From the NCBI RefSeq assembly GCF_001075875.1, contig NZ_JUOS01000130.1, positions 1 through 45,826 on the forward strand: a stretch of DNA of 45,826 nucleotides, in the 5' to 3' direction. The notes under the pieces are model-generated. The model did no database searches and had not been told where the DNA came from. It was given only the letters and a program-made list of their open reading frames with translations. Below, one piece after another: positions 1 to 7,210 of the stretch (the first letter of the stretch is position 1; every line of letters begins with the position of its first letter). A program made the position numbers and the translations under genes. The DNA comes from Streptococcus oralis (GTDB lineage: Bacteria; Bacillota; Bacilli; Lactobacillales; Streptococcaceae).

Positions 1-1
1 T

Positions 2-94
2 AAGTGGTACTATCTGGCTTCATCTGGTAATATGCTTAGCAATACACGCACACCAGATGGCTATTATGTAGATGCCAGTGGTGCTTGGAAATAA
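2..94 (+). CDS. Choline-binding protein, C-terminal end only (5' truncated by window)
   Basis: The open frame enters from the left edge and encodes a typical end of a pneumococcal-type choline-binding repeat: KWYYLASSGNMLSNT, then TPDGYYVDASGAWK and a stop. The WYY and GYYVDASG motifs supply the aromatic residues that bind phosphocholine on teichoic acids, so the protein is probably a surface protein or a cell-wall hydrolase. Its catalytic or functional part lies outside the window and cannot be named. A strong terminator follows 13 bases after the stop. The family assignment is secure; the specific protein is unknown. Confidence 0.85.
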   Translation, partial: KWYYLASSGNMLSNTRTPDGYYVDASGAWK

Positions 95-106
95 ATTTTA
101 AACAGA

Positions 107-140
107 GAAAATCTACTGAGAAGGTAGATTTTCTTTTTTA
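107..140 (+). terminator. Intrinsic terminator of the choline-binding protein gene
   Basis: The arms GAAAATCTAC (107-116) and GTAGATTTTC (124-133) form a perfect 10-bp stem with a 7-base loop, followed by a run of T. Confidence 0.9.
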
Positions 141-150
141 GTTAATGAAT

Positions 151-197
151 ATAGAATAAAGTAGATCAGGACTGGTCTATTTTATTCTATATTTTTT
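151..197. terminator. Second long hairpin terminator
   Basis: Bases 151-165 and 176-190 form a 15-bp stem with one G-T wobble, followed by ATTTTTTATTT. It lies directly behind the previous terminator and isolates the choline-binding protein gene from the genes to its right. Confidence 0.75.
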
Positions 198-228
198 ATT
201 TGATTATTATAAATTCACCTTTTAAGTA

Positions 229-237
229 TGGTATAAT
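229..237 (+). promoter_or_regulatory. Extended -10 promoter (TGG-TATAAT)
   Basis: A consensus TATAAT at 232-237 is preceded by TG at 229-230. No good -35 lies at the right distance. It would drive the remnant at 314 and the membrane protein at 636. Confidence 0.5.
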
Positions 238-313
238 AGTAACGAAATAACAGTTATTCTAATTTTTCTCTGCTATGATTACATACAAGTTTTTATTTTA
301 AAAAGTAACCAAG

Positions 314-631
314 ATGAGATTCATCCAAAAGCAGGATAAAAAAGGAAAAACGATAAGAGATCTATCAACAATCATATTTAACAGCGATATCACGATTAGA
401 AATATTCCTGAAAAAGCGTATGAATATGTTGTAAATGGGAGATCCACTATTGAATGGATAATGGATCAATATCAAGTTAAAATTGATAAAAAATCTGGAA
501 TTACAGATGATACAAATGATTATAGTGATGATGAAAAGTACATTTTTAATTTGCTATTGAGAATCATCAATGTATCTATCCAAACGGTTAATTTAATCAA
601 TAGTTTACTTAAATTTGAAGTGGAGGAGTAA
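314..631 (+). pseudogene. C-terminal remnant of a Type III/ISP-like restriction-modification helicase
   Basis: The 105 residues resemble the extreme C-terminus of large restriction enzymes with a DEAD-type helicase and methylase (DEAD/DEAH predicted helicase or Type ISP families). The recognisable block runs NSDITIRNIPEKAYEYVVNG, RSTIEWIMDQYQVK, DKKSGITDD and INVSIQTVNLINSL, which in full enzymes forms the last part of a protein well over 1000 residues long. Helicase, nuclease and methylase motifs are all absent and no fragments of them lie upstream, so it is a decayed tail or a tail captured by recombination. The ATG at 314 has no clear ribosome site. The family call comes from memory of the conserved tail and should be confirmed by alignment. 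Confidence 0.7.
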
Positions 632-635
632 AATT

Positions 636-1856
636 ATGGATAGCATTAATAATACTTTAAATATAATCATTTTATTGATGAACTCTATAATGGTAACAAT
701 AATTTTATTCTTCTATGTAAGGAATAGAAATAGAGAAAAATTAAAAAATCCTAATTTTAGAAGTATAGAAAAAATTATGAACAAGTATTATTCTGGATAT
801 TTTTTTAAGTTTCAAGACCTAGAATACTACCCAAAATTAAAAATAATTTATAGAAATCTATTATATGAATTTGACCAAGAAGGAATTTATATAGAAACTC
901 TAGCAGAATACATTAAAACAGAAAATAAAACATCTTATCTAAAGAATTCTATAGCAGTCGTTATTGCTTTTTTTGGTGGTCAAGAATTAGATAAACTCCT
1001 TTCTAATTTTAAAAATATTCATGAATATTTTAGCAAAGAAAATTTTAATAATTTATTAAAACAACCAAGTCAGATTTTAAGTGAGCCGGAAAAACTAAAT
1101 CAAATATTTCTTTTTTTAGCATCGGTTATTTTGATTTTATTTTCTATTTTATTCTTTTTTATTATTCTATTCCTTGATAATAGACATTTTATAAAAAAAT
1201 ATAGTTTAAAAAAGCAAGGGAAGCATATAATAGAAGATGTGATAACTTACTCTAAAAACAACAAAAATATAGGAGATTTAAACTCTAATGATTTCGTTTT
1301 CACTGATGAGAATATCTGTTTATTAAATATTGGAATCATAAAGATAGAAGAGATGTTTAAAATCACTTTTCCTAAAAATTTTACGAGTATAGGGAAAAAA
1401 CTTGTGTATAATATAGAAAATAATACAAATAGAATTGAAATTCCTGGAATTATTTTTAATAATCAGAAGTATACATTTGTTTTTAAGAGACGGTCAAAAA
1501 ATTCTACTCCATGTCTAATTGACGTTAAAACTCCAAATGGTATAAGTATATCCACGGAGAAAATAAAAAAGTTAATAACAATATTTGAAATCTTATTTTT
1601 AGGTGCTGAAATTGAGTATAATAAAATTACTTTTTTCGAAAAAGTGCTTCTTAAATTCACGGCTAATCCTACATTGGGAAGTAAAGTGTTCAAAGTTTTA
1701 AAACGCATAGCTTTTATAGGAGTATTTATTCTTTTGTTTATTTTAGTAATTATCGTTGGTATATTTATTATTGGAAATTATCTATTTTATATCCTCCTTT
1801 TTATTTATTTCCTCTTTAGATTAGCTCATTATATTGTAAAAAAATTATTTAGCTAA
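636..1856 (+). CDS. Membrane protein of unknown function
   Basis: The protein has 406 residues when started at the ATG at 636, which follows GGAGGAG by 7 bases; an in-frame ATG at 615 lacks a ribosome site. It has one N-terminal membrane segment (about residues 9-28), a second at about 156-182 and a hydrophobic C-terminal pair at about 355-400. Between them lie soluble stretches rich in Lys, Asn and Ile. No catalytic motif was recognised. It starts five bases after the restriction-enzyme remnant and probably shared a transcript with it. Composition is very AT-rich compared with the core genes to the right, which suggests acquisition by transfer. Placement beside a restriction remnant makes a defence role possible, but nothing in the protein itself shows that. 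Confidence 0.75.
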   Translation: MDSINNTLNIIILLMNSIMVTIILFFYVRNRNREKLKNPNFRSIEKIMNKYYSGYFFKFQDLEYYPKLKIIYRNLLYEFDQEGIYIETLAEYIKTENKTSYLKNSIAVVIAFFGGQELDKLLSNFKNIHEYFSKENFNNLLKQPSQILSEPEKLNQIFLFLASVILILFSILFFFIILFLDNRHFIKKYSLKKQGKHIIEDVITYSKNNKNIGDLNSNDFVFTDENICLLNIGIIKIEEMFKITFPKNFTSIGKKLVYNIENNTNRIEIPGIIFNNQKYTFVFKRRSKNSTPCLIDVKTPNGISISTEKIKKLITIFEILFLGAEIEYNKITFFEKVLLKFTANPTLGSKVFKVLKRIAFIGVFILLFILVIIVGIFIIGNYLFYILLFIYFLFRLAHYIVKKLFS

Positions 1857-1960
1857 TTAAGTACTTAAGAGATAAATTATTATATGGTTGAATTTAGAAC
1901 CAATAAAAAATTGAGTAAAATATCTAAATAAGCAAGTTTATTGTATCAAGGAGAACTCAA

Positions 1961-2245
1961 ATGGAGTTAAAAAAAGTAATTTATTACAATTCTGTACCAC
2001 AATTTTTAAAACCTAAATTAAATTATTTTGCAAGAGATTTTCTAAATGATTATTCTGCTCAGATAGAAGACATAGAAGCAGGTTCTAATTTTGAAGTTGA
2101 TGTAGAGTATGAAGGCAATTTAGAAGTTTATTTCGTTAAGTTTATCTTTAGAAAAAAAGGTGGTAGTGTGTTTAGTGGTAATTCTGAAAATGAATTAGAT
2201 ATTTATTGCAATAATGAACTATCTGCAACTGTAATTTTAGAATAA
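1961..2245 (+). CDS. Small hypothetical protein
   Basis: The 94-residue acidic protein starts at an ATG behind AAGGAGA. No signal peptide, membrane segment or known motif is visible. The predicted make-up is an N-terminal helix followed by a beta-rich half (EVDVEYEGNLEVYFVKFIF). It is separated from the membrane-protein gene by about 100 bases and is followed by a terminator at 2306. It lies just outside the ImmA gene and could be the outermost cargo of the element or the last flanking gene. Function is unknown. Confidence 0.6.
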   Translation: MELKKVIYYNSVPQFLKPKLNYFARDFLNDYSAQIEDIEAGSNFEVDVEYEGNLEVYFVKFIFRKKGGSVFSGNSENELDIYCNNELSATVILE

Positions 2246-2305
2246 TAAAGTGAGAAAAAATATTATTCGTAGTAGACTATAATGTATATATATTGCTAAG
2301 AACGA

Positions 2306-2330
2306 GAGAGAATCAGTGATTCTTTCTTTT
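2306..2330 (+). terminator. Terminator after the 94-residue protein gene
   Basis: GAGAGAATC (2306-2314) pairs with GATTCTTTC (2318-2326) across a 3-base loop with one wobble, followed by TTTT. Confidence 0.6.
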
Positions 2331-2414
2331 GTAATTTCAAATAAATTCAACGACGTTTTTATATGTGTTTGAAAAGTATGTGATGGATTAAATTTCTACA
2401 AATTTTATAGAGTC

Positions 2415-2452
2415 AAAAAATAACACTATCATCAGATAATGTTATTTTTTTT
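2415..2452. terminator. Bidirectional terminator at the end of the ImmA gene
   Basis: The arms 2419-2430 and 2435-2446 form a 12-bp stem with one mismatch. It has A-runs on the left and T-runs on the right, so it can stop transcription from both sides. The stop codon of the leftward ImmA gene lies in the loop. Confidence 0.75.
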
Positions 2453-2857
2453 GTTATCATTGTAAAATTGTCTAGCTATTTCTTTAACATAATTTTCATA
2501 TTTTGCTGGAATTTCTGCATTTGAAATATAGTTTTGATAATTAAAACTTTCATCAATTGGGTATTCACTATTTACTAGACTCATAAAATCAAGGATTCTT
2601 CTTTTTTCAGTATCAGACTCAATATGATTTTTAAAAGTCTCGATCTGAGATAAAGAGTTGTTACAATCATCATTAATGAGATGGTGTTTTTCGTGAAGAA
2701 GTATATTTATTTTTTCAATATCTGTTGTATCGGAACTAAGGAAAATAAAGTGTTTGTTATTTGCAAGTACATATCTCCCCTTACAGGATAAGTTGTCAAG
2801 AATGACAACTTGGCAGTTTAATTGCTCAATCTCTTTTATAACTTTATTTAGATTCAT
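2432..2857 (-). CDS. immA: ImmA/IrrE-family metallo-endopeptidase (anti-repressor)
   Basis: This 141-residue protein carries the zinc-protease motif HEKHH at residues 55-59 (HExxH) on a helix, with a further acidic helix (ESDTEKRRILDF) that can give the third ligand. Proteins of this family cleave their cognate ImmR-type repressor after DNA damage or cell-cell signalling and thereby derepress the mobile element, as described for ICEBs1. The gene lies two bases downstream of the repressor gene on the same strand, the usual immR-immA pairing. Its stop codon lies inside the bidirectional terminator, which marks the left limit of the recognisable element. The assignment is strong; the substrate is inferred from the neighbour. 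Confidence 0.85.
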   Translation of the reverse strand: MNLNKVIKEIEQLNCQVVILDNLSCKGRYVLANNKHFIFLSSDTTDIEKINILLHEKHHLINDDCNNSLSQIETFKNHIESDTEKRRILDFMSLVNSEYPIDESFNYQNYISNAEIPAKYENYVKEIARQFYNDNKKNNII

Positions 2858-2859
2858 AC

Positions 2860-3195
2860 TTATTTTTTATTTGCGAAGTAATCTTTCAGATAATTTTTGA
2901 TGATTTCTCGGTCGTCATCTGTGATAGGCGTACCATCGAAAGCGACTGAATTATCAATAGCAGTATCTAAATCAATATCCGAATCAGGTTCAGGAAAATC
3001 AGTTTTCCCTAAAAGGTAGTCAGTTGAAACGTTGAAAAAATCTGCAAGTTTTTGAAGATTTTCTGCTGATGGTTTTCTTAGCCCTTTCTCCCACTGGGCA
3101 TAACTTTGGGGTGAAGTTTGGAAGTGGTTTGCCACCTCTTTTTGAGTGAGTTTATTGTTCAGTCGAATTTCTTTTAATCTATCTTTAAATTCCAT
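2860..3195 (-). CDS. immR: ImmR-like Cro/CI-type HTH repressor of the element
   Basis: The 111-residue protein has an N-terminal HTH_3 domain (residues about 5-60) with the helices LTQKEVANHFQTSPQSYAQW and NLQKLADFFNVSTDYLLG, the standard CI/Xre signature. An acidic linker and a C-terminal helix (about 90-110) are probably for dimerisation and recognition by ImmA. It is transcribed divergently from the transfer operon. The two palindromes at 3250-3291 in the opposing promoter are its most likely operators. It should keep conjugation genes silent and probably controls its own expression. Confidence 0.85.
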   Translation of the reverse strand: MEFKDRLKEIRLNNKLTQKEVANHFQTSPQSYAQWEKGLRKPSAENLQKLADFFNVSTDYLLGKTDFPEPDSDIDLDTAIDNSVAFDGTPITDDDREIIKNYLKDYFANKK

Positions 3196-3240
3196 AATAA
3201 GTACCGTAATAAGAAATAATAAAATAATTTTACAAAAGTC

Positions 3241-3269
3241 TTGACAAAGTAATCATTTGATTATATAAT
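3241..3269 (+). promoter_or_regulatory. Consensus sigma-A promoter of the transfer operon
   Basis: TTGACA (3241-3246) and TATAAT (3264-3269) are separated by exactly 17 bases, a perfect vegetative promoter. It reads rightward into the long leader and the adhesin/conjugation genes. Such a strong promoter implies tight repression. Confidence 0.9.
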
Positions 3270-3293
3270 AGTCGATGTAATCAAATGATTACA
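3250..3293. promoter_or_regulatory. Two operator palindromes, probably ImmR sites
   Basis: Operator 1 (3250-3263) has arms TAATCA and TGATTA and fills the spacer between -35 and -10. Operator 2 (3276-3293) has arms TGTAATCA and TGATTACA and lies just after the -10. Their centres are 28 bp apart and their two-base centres are TT and AA. Binding to either would block RNA polymerase. Confidence 0.8.
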
Positions 3294-3967
3294 TTTTTCT
3301 GTGATGATTGACCTTTGAAAATTTAATAAAAAAACGTGTCAGGCAATGATTTACACTGACCAAACACGAATAATTGATGTTGCAACTTTATTATAAGTGA
3401 TTTATGGTTAAAAGTCAAGTCTGTTAGTAGTTCTAGTTTTTATATCTACTAAGCTTTTATTAAGATCACGTTGGGTATTTCGTCCTTTCGCCTTAGTAGA
3501 TAAGTAAAGGGAACTGACGGCTGAAAACAGTCAATGATACTTCGTAGAAGGTAGCTAGAGAGAGATAGTGAAGTCTATATGTCGTATGGTCGGTATGTGA
3601 GAGTTGAGTAATTAACTTTTGCTAATGCCTTTAGGTAAGAAAGAGGGGATATTGAGTTATTCTTAAATTCGTGACTTTGGCGAAGGTAGTAGGCTTAGAA
3701 GCTGAAAATATGCGAAGATATGAGCATATAAATAATCAGGAATCAGTAAAGACATTAGAGAAAAATCTTTACTGATTAGAAAATTAACAATAAGCTTTAT
3801 TGTTAGTTTTCACAAGAGAATATACTTGTATTCTTTTATGTGAATTAACAATAGGAAATGAGGTGATAAAGAGTTCTTCAAAATTTATGTGCAAGATTAT
3901 ATAGTTTTTAACAATCAATGAATAGATATTTCAAAAGATAGCATACAAAAATGAATTATTATTTTTA
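3294..3967 (+). ncRNA. Long structured leader RNA candidate upstream of the transfer operon
   Basis: About 670 bases contain no credible gene but many helices. An outer TAGTTC (3428-3433)/GAACTG (3511-3516) encloses the perfect 11-bp TATCTACTAAG (3443-3453)/CTTAGTAGATA (3492-3502). ATATGC/GCATAT pair at 3708-3729. AATCAGTAAAGA (3741-3752) pairs with TCTTTACTGATT (3766-3777), 12 bp. A 15-bp hairpin spans 3779-3811 with one wobble, and TTCACA/TGTGAA closes another at 3809-3844. The stretch at 3480-3730 is richer in G than its surroundings, as in structured RNA. The leader ends in an intrinsic terminator at 3968, so it could act as an attenuator, an antiterminator, or an independent RNA. No known RNA family was recognised. 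Confidence 0.6.
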
Positions 3968-3995
3968 AAGTCAGTTGGGTAACTGGCTTTTTTAT
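3968..3995 (+). terminator. Leader terminator (attenuator) before the transfer operon
   Basis: AAGTCAGTT (3968-3976) pairs with AACTGGCTT (3981-3989) across GGGT, followed by a T-run. It lies between the operon promoter and the first structural gene, so transcripts must read through it to express conjugation genes. Confidence 0.8.
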
Positions 3996-4014
3996 TTGTA
4001 GAAAAGGAGAAAAA

Positions 4015-4053
4015 ATGATTGTAGTAGCTAAGCGATCTCGTTCCCCTTCTTGA
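4015..4053 (+). CDS. Putative 12-residue leader peptide
   Basis: An ATG at 4015 follows AAAAGGAG with ideal spacing and opens the frame MIVVAKRSRSPS, stop at 4051-4053. It lies 20 bases after the leader terminator and 52 bases before the adhesin gene. Its last codons form the left arm of a hairpin, ATCTCGT (4035-4041) with ACGAGAT (4059-4065), so ribosome position would decide whether that hairpin forms. This suggests translational control of the adhesin, but expression of the peptide is not proven. Confidence 0.5.
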   Translation: MIVVAKRSRSPS

Positions 4054-4105
4054 AAGTGACGAGATTAAAAAATAAAAATATCAATAAAAGGAGAATTAAT
4101 AATAA

Positions 4106-7100
4106 ATGTTGAAAAATCAAGAATTTAAGGCTTACGGTTCTATTCGTAAGATGAAATCTGGTGGTGCATGTGGAGTTATCCTTGCACTTGCAATGTTGGG
4201 AATGGCTCTCTCTTCAACTGTAACTGCTGATGAGGTAAATGTGAATACCCCTGTAGCTGTAGAAAAGAAAGCAGAATTTGAAGTTGCAATTTCTCATGAA
4301 TCGCTTGATAAAGCTATGACTGAAGCTAAAGAAGCTGGGGTAAATGTTGAAATTGATGATGTTCAGGATGAAGGAGTTGCAACAAGCGAAACAGTCGTAA
4401 GTAAGCAAAAAGAAATTGAAGCTGATTATGCAAAACATGAATCAGAAGTCAAACAGAAAACGGACGAATATAAGAAAGCTAAAACAAATAACGAAGCTGA
4501 ACGTCGAGCAGTTTTAGCTGAAAACAAGAGTATCGAACGTGATAATGCAAAGAAAAAAGATGACTACAAAGATAGCCTGAAAGCTAAAGAAGATTATAAT
4601 AAGAAGGTTGACAAGGAAAATACTGAACTAAAAGAGCAGTATGACAAGAAACTAGAAAACTACAACAAGGAACTGACTGCTTACAACAAGCAAAAAGAAG
4701 AACTTGCTAAGAAAGGATTGAAGACTGAAAATACTCATATTAAAGTTTATGGCAATTATGATGAAAGCAAACGTGGCAGTGTGGGTTATTACAGAAGCCT
4801 AACTGTTTCATTTGAAGGAGTAGAAGATTTAACTGCTGTTAAAGATTATATTGGACTACATTCAGATACGACTATTAGTGGAAGGCGTACAGACTTGCTC
4901 TCAAAAAATGATGCTGTTTTTGCTGAAATTGTGAATCCAAAAGTAGGTGATTCATTCACGCTCCATAATGTTGCTGAAAGTAAAGAAGGTCAGAAAATAT
5001 CTGCTCGATTTACTTTCAATAGTGTGGAAGCTGAGTGGGTTAAGGATGGCAAGCCATTAAGTGCTACAAAGATCTTTATTAGAAAAGACAATGGTAGTGG
5101 TTCAATCAATTTCTTGTTTGGGAATCTAGTTCAATTTGACACCAAAATTGACTTTTTTGATGAAAAGTCAGGAAAAGAAGTTGGGATGGCTATCGCTGCT
5201 ACTTTTAATGATATTGATTATGGACAAGAATTACGCTTTACCTATCAAGATGGTTCAGAAGGAATTGTTTTAAATCCAAATGGTTCAGAAGTTAAGAAAG
5301 TAAACCGTGATAATAAGGAATATTATAAAGGCGAATATAAAACCCCATGGACTCATGATGTCCCTGAATTGGGAGTAAAAGCAGGTGATCTTGGATATGC
5401 TAACGTAGGGGATGAATCAGATATTCCTCTAGGTTCGCTTCTTTCTGTTGGATATGGTTCTAAGTTGAATTTTGCTTATCACAATGGAGTAGGTGTGCGT
5501 GGAGAAGAAGAAATTGAATCCAAACGAGCCGAAGTTAAAAGACAGCTTGGTTCGGCAGGAAGTAATCTGAAAGATGAAGATATTTTCTATCAAGATGGGT
5601 GGGCTGTTGGTATCTTTGGTAAGGCAAGTTCAACAGTGCCTGTGACTATCCTTTCTAAGCCACCAGTTGAACCTGAGTGGAAGAAAAAGGATACTAAAGA
5701 AATAAAGCTTGTTTTGAGAAAACCAAAAGATTTACCGAATAAACCTGATGCCCCAACTGTAAAAATTAAATATAGACGCTTGCGTGTAAACCCTTCAACT
5801 CCAAAACCTGTGAAGGCTATTACTGATAACTTTGGAAACAATATTGATAGCGCAAATACATTTGATAAAAATGTGAAATTCAGTTTGACAACGGATTACA
5901 AACCATATTCAACATTTACTGCTGATTCTAAAACTCATGGTAAGACTTGGGCAATGGTAGATGATGTACAAGATGGTGCTTACATGGTAGATGATAACAA
6001 AATCACAATGAAGGATTCTACTGGAAAAGATGTAAAGGCTTTATTTAATATGTATCATGTTCTTTCCGAAAAAGAATGTACACAGGAAATTCAAAACATT
6101 TTGAAAGAGGCAGGCTTGAATCCAAAAGGTGAGTTCTATATGTTTGTAGCGAAAGACTCGGCTTCATTCTATAAGAATTATGTAAGACAGGCTAAGAATA
6201 TCACGATTGATCTTCCTGCTCATTTGTTTGTAGAAAAAGGTCAAATTGTGAAGAACGATTTCCACCAAATTGACTTTGGAAATGGCTATGTTTCTAACTT
6301 GGTAACTGTTCAAGTTCCTAACTTGAAACCTGAAAAACATGCTTTGGATCACAAAGATAATTCTAAAGTTCGGGACGGTCAAGAAATTCAAATTGGGGAA
6401 TATCTACGCTATCTTTTGTACGGTGTAACTGTTCCAGCAAAACATGATACTCTTTATCAGTATGATGGCATTGATAAGTTAGATGTTAGACATGATCGTT
6501 ATACTGGCAATTGGTCAGGAATCATTCGTGGTTCAGAATACCTTGCTGAAAAAGACTTAGTTCTTCCTTATGATGTCGTCTTGGCTGACGGTAAAGTGGT
6601 TAAGGCAGGAGATCAGATCGTGAAAGGTTCTGCTTATGCTTTTAAATTTGAATTTGATCAAAGTACAAACTCTGACTTTATCAAGAAGATTGTTAAAGTA
6701 ACATGGAATGAACAAGACGGTAAGTGGGCTTACACTATTGATAAAGAGTTCCTAAACTCTCTAGGAGTACAAGGTACGTTCGATGCTGATTTCTATATCG
6801 AAGTTGAGCGTATCGCAAGTGGGAAAGTTGAAAACACATTTGTCAATATTGTCAATGGTCAAGAGATGGAAGCTAAAGTAGTGACTCATACTCCTGAAGT
6901 TCCTAATTCTCCTGAATTACCTAAATTACCTAATCCAGTTAAACCGACTGAGCCATCTAAAACAGTTGAACCTTCCAAGGCAGTTGAATCTGTTAAACAA
7001 GAACAATCTGTAGAATTTAAAGAGTTGCCAAATACAGGTACTGATGCAAGTTCTCTTGGATTGATAGGTACTGCTATTTTATCTGTTCTTGGTCTAGCTG

Positions 7101-7123
7101 GTCTTAAACGTAAAAAAGATTAG
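4106..7123 (+). CDS. SspB/antigen I/II-like LPXTG surface adhesin of the element
   Basis: The 1005-residue protein starts with a YSIRK-like signal (YGSIRKMKSGGACGV) and a hydrophobic segment ending near A41. A charged coiled coil (about 85-205) resembles the alanine-rich stalk of antigen I/II proteins. A GbpC/Spa-like domain follows (about 210-500, with TFNDIDYGQ and LNFAYHNGVGV), then SspB-type C-terminal domains of the kind stabilised by isopeptide bonds (about 560-910) and a Pro-rich wall spacer. The LPNTG sorting motif is at 974-978, then a membrane helix and KRKKD. Sortase A should anchor it to peptidoglycan. As first gene of the transfer operon it probably promotes mating-pair aggregation or biofilm, as PrgB does on pCF10. 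The ATG follows AAAAGGAGAA. Confidence 0.88.
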   Translation: MLKNQEFKAYGSIRKMKSGGACGVILALAMLGMALSSTVTADEVNVNTPVAVEKKAEFEVAISHESLDKAMTEAKEAGVNVEIDDVQDEGVATSETVVSKQKEIEADYAKHESEVKQKTDEYKKAKTNNEAERRAVLAENKSIERDNAKKKDDYKDSLKAKEDYNKKVDKENTELKEQYDKKLENYNKELTAYNKQKEELAKKGLKTENTHIKVYGNYDESKRGSVGYYRSLTVSFEGVEDLTAVKDYIGLHSDTTISGRRTDLLSKNDAVFAEIVNPKVGDSFTLHNVAESKEGQKISARFTFNSVEAEWVKDGKPLSATKIFIRKDNGSGSINFLFGNLVQFDTKIDFFDEKSGKEVGMAIAATFNDIDYGQELRFTYQDGSEGIVLNPNGSEVKKVNRDNKEYYKGEYKTPWTHDVPELGVKAGDLGYANVGDESDIPLGSLLSVGYGSKLNFAYHNGVGVRGEEEIESKRAEVKRQLGSAGSNLKDEDIFYQDGWAVGIFGKASSTVPVTILSKPPVEPEWKKKDTKEIKLVLRKPKDLPNKPDAPTVKIKYRRLRVNPSTPKPVKAITDNFGNNIDSANTFDKNVKFSLTTDYKPYSTFTADSKTHGKTWAMVDDVQDGAYMVDDNKITMKDSTGKDVKALFNMYHVLSEKECTQEIQNILKEAGLNPKGEFYMFVAKDSASFYKNYVRQAKNITIDLPAHLFVEKGQIVKNDFHQIDFGNGYVSNLVTVQVPNLKPEKHALDHKDNSKVRDGQEIQIGEYLRYLLYGVTVPAKHDTLYQYDGIDKLDVRHDRYTGNWSGIIRGSEYLAEKDLVLPYDVVLADGKVVKAGDQIVKGSAYAFKFEFDQSTNSDFIKKIVKVTWNEQDGKWAYTIDKEFLNSLGVQGTFDADFYIEVERIASGKVENTFVNIVNGQEMEAKVVTHTPEVPNSPELPKLPNPVKPTEPSKTVEPSKAVESVKQEQSVEFKELPNTGTDASSLGLIGTAILSVLGLAGLKRKKD

Positions 7124-7139
7124 TGAAGATTGTGTTGTT

Positions 7140-7175
7140 GGGCGATAATAGAACAGGATTATCGTCCTTTTATTT
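7140..7175 (+). terminator. Terminator between adhesin and transfer genes
   Basis: GGGCGATAAT (7140-7149) pairs with ATTATCGTCC (7158-7167), 10 bp with one wobble, then TTTTATTTT. It probably reduces, rather than stops, transcription into the conjugation genes. Confidence 0.7.
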
Positions 7176-7210
7176 TGTTTAAAAATGTAAATAGAAAAGG
7201 AAAATAAGAA

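Noticed and set aside
269..284. CTGCTATGATTA near the left flank compared with CTGCAATCGG at 23987 as att pair
   Set aside because: Only a few matching bases; not above chance in AT-rich DNA.
1858..1869. Perfect palindrome TTAAGTACTTAA
   Set aside because: AT-rich, short, no adjacent promoter or repeat copy; likely chance.
3863..3904. GTG-initiated 13-codon ORF in the leader
   Set aside because: No ribosome site at proper distance and no support from composition; treated as non-coding leader.
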